Assembly (NCBI RefSeq): GCF_900637055.1
Contig: NZ_LR134338.1
Coordinates: 5,229,001 to 5,293,000, forward strand
DNA from: Brevibacillus brevis
GTDB lineage: Bacteria > Bacillota > Bacilli > Brevibacillales > Brevibacillaceae
Length of the DNA: 64,000 nt
Reading direction: 5' to 3'
Shown: piece by piece, positions 48,727 to 56,083 of the stretch
How positions within the stretch are numbered: the stretch's first letter is position 1
Layout of the letters: the number at the start of each line of letters is the position of its first letter
Notes under the pieces: generated by a model
Database searches by the model: none
Told to the model about the DNA's origin: nothing
Seen by the model: the letters and a program-made list of their open reading frames with translations, nothing else
Made by a program: the position numbers and the translations under genes

Positions 48727-49001
48727 TAGCTGTACTTGCCTCCGCCTTTTTTCTCGTAATCATCCAAAAGCTCAGCAAAGCTCTTGTTGCGCTCGCGTTC
48801 TTCCTGCTCCCGGCGCTTTTGTTCGGCAGCTTCCTTCGCTTTGCGCTCGCCTTCTGTCTTCATGTCTTTTTCAAGCTGCTTGAGTGCTCCGAGTGCATCT
48901 GCATTCAGCATATCCTTCAAACTGTTCAATCCGCTTTTCGCGTCTGTCGTAGCTGTTGTCACTGCTTGACGCTGTTGTGGTTTTCGTTGTTTTTTCGCCA
49001 T
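48726..49001 (-). CDS. yqkE: YqkE-family protein (DUF3886)
   Basis: The 91-residue protein is highly charged. After MAKKQRKPQQRQ it has SLKDMLNADALGALKQLEKDMK, then an Arg/Glu helix and the conserved ending NKSFAELLDDYEKKGGGKYS. This matches the Bacillales YqkE family as recalled. The function is unknown. ATG 49001 follows GGTGG; a GTG four codons upstream overlaps that site. It is divergent from the SspK-like gene. Confidence 0.78.
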   Translation of the reverse strand: MAKKQRKPQQRQAVTTATTDAKSGLNSLKDMLNADALGALKQLEKDMKTEGERKAKEAAEQKRREQEERERNKSFAELLDDYEKKGGGKYS

Positions 49002-49098
49002 TTGAATTGCCACCCTTTCCCTATCCTCATTCTGTCCTCATTCTCTGGCCCCATCCGGGTCATACTATCTTCATCTTTCACAAAGAGGAGGACATCAC

Positions 49099-49230
49099 AT
49101 GGTTCGCAACAAAGAAAAAGATTTTGGAAAAACCGCTGAAATCCGAGGACCCAAAGCCCAATCCGAGGCTGTGCGCTCTAACGGCTCCATTAATAGTGAA
49201 CCACAAGAAAGGCTAAAAGAAAACCGCTAA
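49099..49230 (+). CDS. sspK: small acid-soluble spore protein K-like
   Basis: ATG 49099 follows AAAGAGGAGG. The 43-residue product starts MVRNKEKDFG and ends with SNGSINSEPQERLKENR. This parallels SspK of Bacillus, which begins MVRNK and contains an A-S/A-x-R-x-D-G-S-I-N-x-x-P-Q-E-R-M stretch. It would be made in the forespore under sigma-G control. A GC-rich terminator follows. The assignment relies on recalled family sequence. Confidence 0.7.
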   Translation: MVRNKEKDFGKTAEIRGPKAQSEAVRSNGSINSEPQERLKENR

Positions 49231-49238
49231 CAAAAAAA

Positions 49239-49270
49239 CCGCCGGGCAGCTATTATGCCCGGCGATTTTT
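49239..49270 (+). terminator. terminator after sspK-like gene
   Basis: CGCCGGGC pairs with GCCCGGCG and is followed by ATTTTTAC. It marks the left border of the AT-rich island. Confidence 0.85.
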
Positions 49271-49307
49271 ACTCTTTCTAAAGTGTAATGAGTCTAGAGG
49301 AAGTGTA

Positions 49308-49497
49308 ATCTCATGAGTATGAAACAAAATCAATATTTGGAAGTGCAGAAACAGTAGGGAACGTTTCTTTGGTTGCGGAAAAATTAAACAAAGAAGGGCT
49401 CAGAATAGGAAATCGAAAATACATCAGCAATGACATTTCCGCAGTGCTAAAACAAAAACCTATGAATGCTCTCCATCAAATCGTAAAAATCCTTTGA
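49308..49497 (+). pseudogene. remnant of an unidentified gene
   Basis: The frame ending TGA at 49495-49497 encodes a normal-looking globular segment (GSAETVGNVSLVAEKLNKEG, then RIGNRKYISNDISAVL) but has an upstream stop and no ribosome-binding site. A short overlapping ATG frame (49313) ends after 14 codons. It looks like the 3' part of a lost gene. The rest of 49498-49827 holds a perfect hairpin (AACGCCCGAA with TTCGGGCGTT, 49563-49590) and AT-rich sequence. Confidence 0.45.
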
Positions 49498-49827
49498 ACA
49501 TAATAAGGCTGGACTACGGTATTTTTGAGGTTCTTATCCCATAATCGCGGAAAACGGCCAAAAACGCCCGAATTTGAGAGTTCGGGCGTTAGTTAACATA
49601 ATACCTATTAAAAGCGACTTCGTAATGTATCACTTTGTTGCTTTCATAACATATAGGAGAAAAAATAAGGTCTTTCTACAACCAATGCCCTAAAAAAATC
49701 CCCTAAGAGAAAACTCCTAAGTATGATACGAAAACGCGATGAAATGGCGTTTAAAGATGGAATATTTTATGTAAAACGGTTGTTTTTTACCTTCTTTTTT
49801 TACCTATAAGGTGGGAGGGTGAAAAGC

Positions 49828-50181
49828 ATGAATGATGAGTTATTAATTGAGAAGTGTAGAAAAATTTTAAGAAGGATTGCTTGGCGGTTGCAGTATCAAA
49901 CAAAGAAGATTTCCGCCCGAGAGCTTCCGATCATAGAAAATATCTGTGGGCAGAATCAAATGTCTTCTGTAGATTCTAAGTTACACTTAGAAGAAATGTT
50001 GAATTCCCTTCCAGATAAAGCAAGATTTATTATTGAGCAAGTAGTGATCAATGGAGTTCCAGAAGAAATAGTTGCACAGCATTTAGGCATATCTCAACAA
50101 GGCGTAAACAAATACAAACGGAAATATTTAGGGATACTTCGAAAAAAATTAGAGTCTAACCCGCAAGCAGTTAAGTCGTAG
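49828..50181 (+). CDS. small sigma-70 region 4-like protein
   Basis: This 117-residue protein has a C-terminal sigma region 4-like helix-turn-helix: LEEMLNSLPDKARFIIEQVV, then GVPEEIVAQHLGISQQGVNKYKRKYLGILRKKL. Its N-terminal half (EKCRKILRRIAWRLQYQTKK) could be a minimal region 2 or an unrelated helix. Such proteins occur in phages and genomic islands as alternative sigma factors or positive regulators (Xpf or UviA/TcdR type). ATG 49828 follows GGGAGG at 9 nt. A decayed copy of its 3' half lies at 52014-52219. Confidence 0.7.
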   Translation: MNDELLIEKCRKILRRIAWRLQYQTKKISARELPIIENICGQNQMSSVDSKLHLEEMLNSLPDKARFIIEQVVINGVPEEIVAQHLGISQQGVNKYKRKYLGILRKKLESNPQAVKS

Positions 50182-50182
50182 G

Positions 50183-50206
50183 CCCTCCATTTTGGAGGGT
50201 TTTTTT
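50183..50206 (+). terminator. terminator after sigma-like gene
   Basis: CCCTCC-ATTTT-GGAGGG is followed by seven T residues. The same hairpin accompanies the decayed copy at 52221. Confidence 0.9.
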
Positions 50207-50344
50207 AAATTTTTTATACACGAATAGCCCGATCAACAGGCTAAATCCCTTTGACCGGTTATGTTTAAACACCTTACCAAACGAGCTACAAAGGCCCTTT
50301 TATGCGTTTTTATTCTAGGTGTAGTGTTGGCTAGTCATTGAAAA

Positions 50345-50460
50345 ATCGAAATTTACCCCATTAGAGCCGTTCAGATGATTGGTCACTCCATCAAAAAAGA
50401 ACCCGTTCACGATTCTAATTTATAACAAGAGCCCCAACTAAAAAGTTGCGGCTCTTGTTT
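50345..50460 (+). repeat. island repeat R2, copy 1 (ends in terminator hairpin)
   Basis: The segment from the ACCCCAT motif near 50355 through GTTCAGATGATTGG, AAAAAAGAACCCG and a hairpin (ACAAGAGCC at 50425 with GGCTCTTGT at 50450) is repeated at 53631-53742. The hairpin is terminator-like. The rest of the 50207-50551 gap contains no gene. Confidence 0.75.
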
Positions 50461-50551
50461 GGGCGACCGCCAACCAAATGACATAAAACCCACGCTAAGA
50501 GATTTTACCAATCAAACAAGCCACTTTTTCCTACGCTAAGAAACTTTTGCG

Positions 50552-51088
50552 TCACTTTTTCCACTTATTTTCAACATAGGTTAGAAAAGCTTGCATTCCT
50601 TTAAGCCAAAGAGCCAAAAAGGGTGTCGTAACTGGTAGTACTATCAGGGCATATAGGGGTGCTAATTTAAAATAGTCATGCATGATATCATTCGCTGTAA
50701 TCTCTGTTGACGGGGTCATTACACGCTCAAAGCCATACTCTAAAATAAGCATCAGCGTAGCACCAACTGACCCCATGAAAAGGGGGATTATAAAACCTAG
50801 AAAAGCACATAAAACCCAATATACCCATAGGCGAATGTTCCTGAATGCCTGGAAGTAACCTGAAATACCAGAAATAACAGAGACAGGAAATAGGGATGTC
50901 GCAAAAAACCATAACCATCCCCCAAACGATGCTCCCCCAACTGACATGCCGCCAGCTGCGAAATCTCCGAGAAAAGAAATAATAAAACTCAAAAAAAACA
51001 TAGTCACCAAACCGTAAATAAGACCTACTAACGTAAAGCGCACTTTAATACAAATGGTCGCTCCCTCCCCCAAGTGAATTAGTTTCAA
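50552..51088 (-). CDS. four-helix membrane protein of unknown function
   Basis: This protein of up to 178 residues has about four membrane helices: GLIYGLVTMFFLSFIISFLG, GGWLWFFATSLFPVSVISGI, VYWVLCAFLGFIIPLFMGSV and YALIVLPVTTPFLALW. It also has a hydrophilic stretch (PSTEITANDIMHDYFKL). The frame opens at TTG 51088 without ribosome-binding site. A very strong GGGGGAGGGAG lies inside the frame, positioned for an ATT codon at 51055, so the true start is uncertain. It is encoded opposite to its neighbours in the island. No family is recognised. Confidence 0.65.
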   Translation of the reverse strand: MKLIHLGEGATICIKVRFTLVGLIYGLVTMFFLSFIISFLGDFAAGGMSVGGASFGGWLWFFATSLFPVSVISGISGYFQAFRNIRLWVYWVLCAFLGFIIPLFMGSVGATLMLILEYGFERVMTPSTEITANDIMHDYFKLAPLYALIVLPVTTPFLALWLKGMQAFLTYVENKWKK

Positions 51089-51353
51089 TATTATTATTAT
51101 TTTTCAATAAATTCCACATATTATCAAATTGATTTGACCTATTCTGAGATTTTCGATGTCGTGGCATAAATGACCGAGATTCCTTTAATTGAAGGACCTT
51201 TATCAAAAAGTTTAACGTTCGGTTGTAGAAAACCAATCCTGATTACCTATATTGGTGAAGGTGATTGATATCAACATAGCATTAAGGTTGGGCGACCTTT
51301 ATGTTATGCGCCCTAATCATTCATCTTATAATTCCTATAGGAGATGGATATAA

Positions 51354-51935
51354 ATGGCAAACATTGTAGAATTGCGTGTAGCAGCGTTTATCCCTGAAGA
51401 ATGGTTATTAGTTAGTGCTGATCCTTATAACAATTATTATGGTGAAGGAAACAACCGTGATTTTACCTACTGGACGGAAAATAATAATAAGCTATTTAAA
51501 ATGGCTCAACACATTGTGATTAATTGGAATACTTCCACAATTGACGTATACAAAGCGGTGGGACCAACTAGAACGAAAATTGAAAATAGGGCAACCGGAA
51601 ATGAATATATTAAAGAATATCCGTTGACAAGCGACAAGGATATCACATATAAGAATACAGTTTTAACCCCAACGACTGCGTCCCTATATATCAAAGGTTC
51701 GGCTGGAAATTCTGCTTTGCCGGAACTTTCCCCTGCGATTGACTGGGAGTACAACATTTCTGTTGATAGAAAAACTGGACGTGTAAGTTTTAATGGAAGA
51801 CACGATGGTTTCCCTAATCACGAGATTTATAAACGAATTGATAAAGGGACTCCAGTAGAACTTTATAGATTCTATAAGAAGACACTTGGACATTTGGTTG
51901 ATCCAATGGATGTTGAAGTGAATTTTTCAAAATAA
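51354..51935 (+). CDS. DUF3238-type protein
   Basis: The 193-residue soluble protein begins MANIVELRVAAFIPEEWLLV and contains FYGDNR-like GNNRDFTYWTENNNKLFKMAQH, AIDWEYNISVDRKTGRVSFNGRHDGFPNHEIYKR and a Phe/Lys-rich end. These features match the DUF3238 family as recalled. The family is often found in Bacillales and near toxin or phage-like genes, but its role is unknown. ATG 51354 follows ATAGGAGATG. It is followed by a strong terminator. Confidence 0.75.
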   Translation: MANIVELRVAAFIPEEWLLVSADPYNNYYGEGNNRDFTYWTENNNKLFKMAQHIVINWNTSTIDVYKAVGPTRTKIENRATGNEYIKEYPLTSDKDITYKNTVLTPTTASLYIKGSAGNSALPELSPAIDWEYNISVDRKTGRVSFNGRHDGFPNHEIYKRIDKGTPVELYRFYKKTLGHLVDPMDVEVNFSK

Positions 51936-51949
51936 AGTTCAGAGAATCG

Positions 51950-51988
51950 GAAAGTCGGCTATCCAACTAATGGATAGCCGACTTTCTA
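51950..51988 (+). terminator. terminator after DUF3238 gene
   Basis: A perfect 15-bp stem (51950-51964 with 51972-51986) with a 7-nt loop is followed by TATAAC. Long perfect symmetry suggests use from either strand. Confidence 0.8.
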
Positions 51989-52013
51989 TAACACCGTACG
52001 TACCTTTCGGTAT

Positions 52014-52219
52014 AGTCTTCCGTAAATTCTAAATTGTATGTAGAAGAAATGTTAGATCCCCTTCGATCTAAAGCAAGATTCATTATTGAGCAAGTAGTGA
52101 TTAATGAAGTTCCAGAAGAAATAGTCACACAGCATTTGGGTATATCTCAACAAGGAGTAAATAAATACAAACGGAAATAGAAAAAATTAGAATCTAACTG
52201 GCAAGAAGTTAAGACGTAG
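52014..52219 (+). pseudogene. decayed copy of the sigma-like gene
   Basis: This segment is the 3' half of the gene at 49828 with many substitutions. It has no start codon region, and a 15-nt deletion after KYKRK creates a TAG in place of the codons YLGIL. The final codons and the terminator hairpin (CCCTCC/GGAGGG at 52221) are retained. The region 51989-52446 holds nothing else except this copy and repeat R3. Confidence 0.85.
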
Positions 52220-52220
52220 G

Positions 52221-52243
52221 CCCTCCAAAATGGAGGGTTTTTT
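52221..52243 (+). terminator. terminator of decayed sigma-like copy
   Basis: CCCTCC-AAAAT-GGAGGG is followed by six T residues, the homologue of 50183-50206. Confidence 0.85.
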
Positions 52244-52342
52244 GCATTCTCCAGCCTTTTGGCGACAAGCAGCATTGCAATAACTAGCCAAAAAGAGGCC
52301 TGAAAATTTTTTGCGGGCCGGACGGGCGCGTAAAAAATCTGC

Positions 52343-52404
52343 ATTATGTTGGCGGTCTCCCTAATTGGACGAGGGTAAGGAGAAACATATTCGAGAAAAA
52401 TGAG
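52343..52404 (+). repeat. island repeat R3, copy 1
   Basis: About 60 nt containing ATGTTGGCGGTCTCCCTAAT, TGGACGAGG and ACATATTCGAGAAAAATGAG recur at 54949-55021. The downstream gene 3' half recurs at 55022-55112. Confidence 0.8.
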
Positions 52405-52446
52405 TCTAATATATAAAGCGAGCATCGCGTGGGGGGAGGGATTTTT

Positions 52447-52626
52447 ATGCCAATGTGGGCGTTTTTATTAACCATTGTTGGTGGCTTGATCGTATTTGGT
52501 GTAATTTATGACCAGATCAACAAAAGAAAAAAGAGAAAGACTCCCAAGAACTTGAGTAGCTCCCAAATGGTGTACACAGAGAACTATCTAAACGAAGTAC
52601 GTAACGATATTAGCGGACCACAATAA
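52447..52626 (+). CDS. 59-residue single-helix membrane protein
   Basis: ATG 52447 follows GGGGGGAGGG. The product has an N-terminal membrane helix (MWAFLLTIVGGLIVFGVIYD), a basic patch (KRKKRK) and a polar tail ending VRNDISGPQ, so the tail should face the cytoplasm. No family is recognised. It shares size and layout with the genes at 52859 and 55221. A copy of its 3' half remains at 55017-55112. Confidence 0.7.
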   Translation: MPMWAFLLTIVGGLIVFGVIYDQINKRKKRKTPKNLSSSQMVYTENYLNEVRNDISGPQ

Positions 52627-52654
52627 AAAACGGTGAGGTACGCTAGCCTCACCG
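52625..52654 (-). terminator. hairpin usable as minus-strand terminator
   Basis: CGGTGAGG (52631-52638) pairs with CCTCACCG (52647-52654). On the minus strand it is followed by TTTTTT, and on the plus strand there is no T run. It could also end plus transcripts weakly. Confidence 0.55.
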
Positions 52655-52858
52655 GGCCAACAAGTATAGATACGGGTACCAGCAATACAATTTAGCCTCA
52701 AGATGGTATTTCACAATGCAACACAATCGTTAACGTGGTTTTTTCGCGCTCTGCTGGTGCTACCCCTGTTTACAAAAAGCCGATTGCTTATGCAATCGAC
52801 TGAGAGAAACTTTGCGCGTGTCGTGAAGACTAAAAACTCATAGGTGGTGGATTGTACC

Positions 52859-53038
52859 ATGACACAAGTCATTGTAGTTCTGATTATATTTACTTTTGTT
52901 GCCCTGATTGCCCGAATTGTTTTCCGATCAATCAAGGAGAAAAGACTTCTAAATCCGCCTAACTATACCCCTTACGATGATGTAATGTCTGGAAAAGTAC
53001 GCTCGGATGAAACCCGTGAAACAAATAAGGAAAACTAG
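52859..53038 (+). CDS. 59-residue single-helix membrane protein
   Basis: ATG 52859 follows AGGTGGTGG. The product begins MTQVIVVLIIFTFVALIARIV, then a basic KEKRLL stretch and a polar tail (NYTPYDDVMSGKVRSDETRE). Layout and length equal those of the genes at 52447 and 55221 though the tails differ. Function unknown. Confidence 0.7.
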   Translation: MTQVIVVLIIFTFVALIARIVFRSIKEKRLLNPPNYTPYDDVMSGKVRSDETRETNKEN

Positions 53039-53056
53039 ACGGGTTTCCACTTTCAT

Positions 53057-53554
53057 TTATTCAATCGATTTTAGATCGATTGAAGATGTCTTTGTTAATG
53101 TTTTTACAAATTCTTCCCAAGCTTCGTTTCTATTAGTCTGATCCTCAATGCCTTCTAAAACCTCACTACGGAGCTTGCTGATCGTATTTTGCTTCATGTA
53201 TCCTTCAACGACATAGTCAGTCCAATATTCCTCTTCAGAGATTCCCAGACCTTGAATCAGACCATCAATTGCCTTTTGGATTTCTTCGGCATTTGAGCTT
53301 TTGTCTATTTCCTCTCGTTGCTTTTTAGCAAATTCCCTAGCCCTCGATGTGCTCATAAAACATCTGTAAAGCATGAACCTCTTTCGCGTTAATGACTTCA
53401 TCATTTGCTAAACCGGTGACTTTTGCACTTCTTTATCATAGGCCGAGATGCTTTGCCCAAATTTGTAAAAGGAATTCTCTTCACTGGCGAAACCTACTAT
53501 TGCACTAGACAAAATTGCAATGGTCATAAATCCCAAGCCAACTAACTTCTTCAT
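53057..53554 (-). pseudogene. frameshifted secreted protein with SurA_N-like region
   Basis: ATG 53554, 8 nt after GGAGG, opens a signal peptide (MKKLVGLGFMTIAILSSAIV) and about 50 codons ending in TAG. Coding continues in a second frame (KVTGLANDEVINAKEVHALQ) to another TAG, then in a third frame from about 53344 (AREFAKKQREEIDKSS through ISEEEYWTDYVVEGYMKQ). Two frameshifts would restore one protein of about 165 residues. The order NAKE..., helix, ISEEEYW..Y resembles the SurA-type N-terminal domain. Sequencing error is possible but two events make decay likelier. Confidence 0.6.
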
Positions 53555-53630
53555 AGTCTAAGCCTCCTTTGTACTACTCAGCGAAAAAAACTGTTATACA
53601 ATATGGTTGGCCAGAAACGGGTTGGTAATG

Positions 53631-53742
53631 AAAATTAACCCCATGGAGACGTTCAGATGATTGGGCAGTCCACTAAAAAAGAACCCGATCACGACCTGAT
53701 TATAAACAAGAGCCCCAACTAAAAAGTTGAGGCTCTTGTTTA
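53631..53742 (+). repeat. island repeat R2, copy 2 (ends in terminator hairpin)
   Basis: Copy of 50345-50460. It contains ACCCCAT, GTTCAGATGATTGG, AAAAAAGAACCCG and the hairpin ACAAGAGCC (53706) with GGCTCTTGT (53731). Confidence 0.75.
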
Positions 53743-53836
53743 TAAAAGCAGTAACCGAAGTTTTACATAAAACCTATTATCGGGACCCAATAAAGCTGAG
53801 GTGACAGGGGATGGGGTAGTACCAGCGTCCAGGGAC

Positions 53837-54145
53837 TCATTTATGTTTGTATTCGTATTCTTTGGGTTTAAGCGTTGAATGTAAAGTTATTATTTTTCCT
53901 TTTTTTTCAGTATAAAAGTATTTTACATCGGGTTCATCAGCAAAAATAACTTCTACACTAAAGAGCGGAAGCTTCCCAAAAACGCCATCTACACTAACTA
54001 TTGTTTTCTCATCAATATTTTTCTCGGTAATGAGATGTTGGCGTACCTGATTCTCTAAGCTTAACAAAGTTCCTTGAACATATATAACGGGAACAGAGAT
54101 AAGGATTAAGCCTAGGAAAACTATAATCATTATTTTTTTGTTCAT
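53837..54145 (-). CDS. DUF3139-type membrane-anchored protein
   Basis: The 102-residue protein has an N-terminal membrane helix (KKIMIIVFLGLILISVPVIYV) and a small extracytoplasmic domain with VRQHLITEKNIDEKTIVSVDGVFGKLPLFSVEVIFADEPDVKYFY, which fits DUF3139. ATG 54145 follows GGGGGGATAACGAAA; a longer in-frame opening at 54277 overlaps the divergent gene. Function unknown. Confidence 0.75.
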   Translation of the reverse strand: MNKKIMIIVFLGLILISVPVIYVQGTLLSLENQVRQHLITEKNIDEKTIVSVDGVFGKLPLFSVEVIFADEPDVKYFYTEKKGKIITLHSTLKPKEYEYKHK

Positions 54146-54258
54146 TTTCGTTATCCCCCCAAAAAAGTGGTTGTAAAATGATGCTTTTTTTCCGTAAAGA
54201 GTGAAAGCGATAATGGGCGCCCTACTATCGTTAATCAACTTTATAGGAGGAATTTTAT

Positions 54259-54741
54259 ATGGCATCTGATAAACCACAATATCCTGGTACTAACACGGAT
54301 ATGAAGCCAGGAGACGTATTGTACTCGAAAAAAAGCCTTTCGACTTTTTTTGTTGGACACGTGGCAATTGTAGGGCCGGACTACGATATAATTCACGTTC
54401 ATCCAAAAGGACCCGGGATCGTTGAAGATATCGATTCCTATGTATCTCGATTTAGTGACGGCGATAAGATCAAAGTTCTCCGTCCCAGGAAAGGAGCTTC
54501 TAAAGCTGCTAAATGGGCAATCAACCATATTAATGACGTAGAGAAATACTACTTCAATATGGATTTGGATAATATCGAGCTTAGTTATTGTTCTAAGTTC
54601 ATCTGGCACGCATTTTACTATGGTTATGATCTCGATATTACCGGCAGAGGTCTTACCGATCGTAGTAGAGCAACCCATATCTATCCAAATGATGTTCGAG
54701 ATTCAGAGGACTTTGCATCAACAGTAACTATCAACGTTTAG
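54259..54741 (+). CDS. YiiX/permuted NlpC-P60-like cysteine hydrolase
   Basis: The 160-residue protein has the permuted papain-like order seen in YiiX/YebB proteins. MKPGDVLYSKKSLSTFFVGHVAIVGPDYDIIHVHPKG with His34 comes first, and the catalytic cysteine C111 in LSYCSKFIWHAFYYGYDLD later. No signal peptide is present. Relatives act on amide or ester bonds in peptidoglycan or lipids. The gene is divergent from the DUF3139 gene inside the accessory island. It may be an effector or a lytic enzyme; the partner is unknown. Confidence 0.72.
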   Translation: MASDKPQYPGTNTDMKPGDVLYSKKSLSTFFVGHVAIVGPDYDIIHVHPKGPGIVEDIDSYVSRFSDGDKIKVLRPRKGASKAAKWAINHINDVEKYYFNMDLDNIELSYCSKFIWHAFYYGYDLDITGRGLTDRSRATHIYPNDVRDSEDFASTVTINV

Positions 54742-54755
54742 AATTAAGAAGGTCG

Positions 54756-54785
54756 AATAAAACCTGGCATTAGCGGGGTTTTATT
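54756..54785 (+). terminator. terminator after YiiX-like gene
   Basis: AATAAAACC pairs with GGTTTTATT and runs into CTTTG. Confidence 0.7.
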
Positions 54786-54948
54786 CTTTGCTCTGATTTC
54801 CGACCTCTGTAATTTAGACTGACTTTATGGGGTTCAGCCAAGATATACACGCCGTATCTCGATTATACCCCAAGTGAAGAGGAGAAGCCTGATTTTTTCC
54901 ATCAAACGAGAAAAATGTAATAATTTATTAAAATAAGTTGCTTTTTAC

Positions 54949-55021
54949 CTTATGTTGGCGTTCTCCCTAATTGGACGAGGTTATTGGAAAAATAAGGATA
55001 AACATATTAGAGAAAAATGAG
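54949..55021 (+). repeat. island repeat R3, copy 2
   Basis: Copy of 52343-52404 with a small insertion after GGACGAGG. It is joined directly to the truncated gene copy at 55017. The surrounding 54786-55220 gap has no other gene. Confidence 0.8.
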
Positions 55022-55112
55022 AAAGACTCCCAAGAACTTGAGCAACTCCCAAATGGTGTACACAGAGAACTATCTAAACGAAGTACGTAATGATATTAGC
55101 GGACCACAATAA
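55017..55112 (+). pseudogene. truncated copy of the small membrane-protein gene at 52447
   Basis: The frame MRKTPKNLSNSQMVYTENYL through DISGPQ equals the C-terminal half of the 52447 product with one or two changes. The start region and membrane helix are gone. The deletion joins ATGAG in R3 to GAGAAAGACTC, sharing a GAG at the junction. It could still be translated as a 31-residue peptide but lacks a ribosome-binding site. Confidence 0.85.
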
Positions 55113-55220
55113 AAAATGCAGCCCACTCTCCCTTGAGAGGCTGCCTGGGCAACCGCCAACATGATTTTGTACGCTAAGAATTGATAGAACAAGCGAAACA
55201 GTTAATAAGGAGGTCATTGC

Positions 55221-55397
55221 ATGTTTTTGGGAATAATATTGGCTTTTATTGTACCAGTGCTTGTTCTTGGATATGTGGCTGATAGACAACGTAAAAAGAA
55301 AGTACACTTAAATGAAATTAATTATGCCGGAAAAGGAAATATAAACCATACATCCGAGGCAGAAGCTGTAAGTAAAACTTTCATGGATAGACCATAA
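55221..55397 (+). CDS. 58-residue single-helix membrane protein
   Basis: ATG 55221 follows AAGGAGG. The product begins MFLGIILAFIVPVLVLGYVAD, then a basic RQRKKK patch and a polar tail ending SKTFMDRP. It repeats the layout of the genes at 52447 and 52859 (outward N-terminus, one helix, basic stop, about 35-residue cytoplasmic tail). Unknown function. Confidence 0.7.
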   Translation: MFLGIILAFIVPVLVLGYVADRQRKKKVHLNEINYAGKGNINHTSEAEAVSKTFMDRP

Positions 55398-55582
55398 AAA
55401 GGGTAAGACGGAATTACTCTCATACTTTCTCTGACGGGAATGATCACACTCGTTACCATCAGATCTTCCCCCTTTTTTTAGCATATGCGGCTGTGTCTCA
55501 TTTGGGCTGGGCGCGGGCTCCCCTCCGAAACCGAATAAGGGGTCAATGACTGATGCATGCTATGGGATAAAAGGAGGTCCAG

Positions 55583-55942
55583 ATGATGGATAACGATAAG
55601 CAAAAGAACGACAAGACGAAGGATATTTCCCTCGATGGGACGCTACCGCATCAAATCAGTGCTCCTGACTTCAAAAACTCGTCCCGTACGATTCAAAAGC
55701 CATTCGTCAATGAGTTCGGAGTCGTCATCGGTGACAGCTTGTACGAGTCCAAGGAATCTCCCTTACACAACTGGAGTACGGAAACCGATCCCTTCGTCAT
55801 GGCAGGGGACCAGTGGGTTCATCCGACTAACGACATTGGCTGGAACTCGATAGAAAATCGTGAGCTCCTCGAGGATCAAGAAGAACCAGATAAAGCGCGT
55901 TTTATGCACCCTACCCTCGATTCGAGCAAAGGCAAGGACTAA
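55583..55942 (+). CDS. DUF3905-type protein
   Basis: This 119-residue soluble acidic protein has the segments LPHQISAPDFKNSSRTIQKP, VNEFGVVIGDSLYESKESPL, DPFVMAGDQWVHPTNDIGWN and SIENRELLE, which match DUF3905 of Bacillales as recalled. It is probably sporulation-linked by phylogenetic distribution, but no role is established. Two adjacent ATG codons (55583, 55586) follow AAAGGAGG. It marks the right border of the island and ends at a terminator. Confidence 0.75.
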   Translation: MMDNDKQKNDKTKDISLDGTLPHQISAPDFKNSSRTIQKPFVNEFGVVIGDSLYESKESPLHNWSTETDPFVMAGDQWVHPTNDIGWNSIENRELLEDQEEPDKARFMHPTLDSSKGKD

Positions 55943-55961
55943 TGCCAGCTTTTTCATGCAG

Positions 55962-56002
55962 CCCGTTCGGCAGAAGCACTTCTGACCGGACGGGTGTTTT
56001 TG
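55962..56002 (+). terminator. terminator after DUF3905 gene
   Basis: CCCGTTCGG-CAGAAG pairs with TTCTG-CCGGACGGG and is followed by TGTTTTTGG. Confidence 0.85.
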
Positions 56003-56083
56003 GTTGCGCTTGCACTTCGAGCTTCAGGACACTACTCTGACTTGTGTTACAATGGGAGACAAGTAGCAGAAAGGAGCTAGTAC

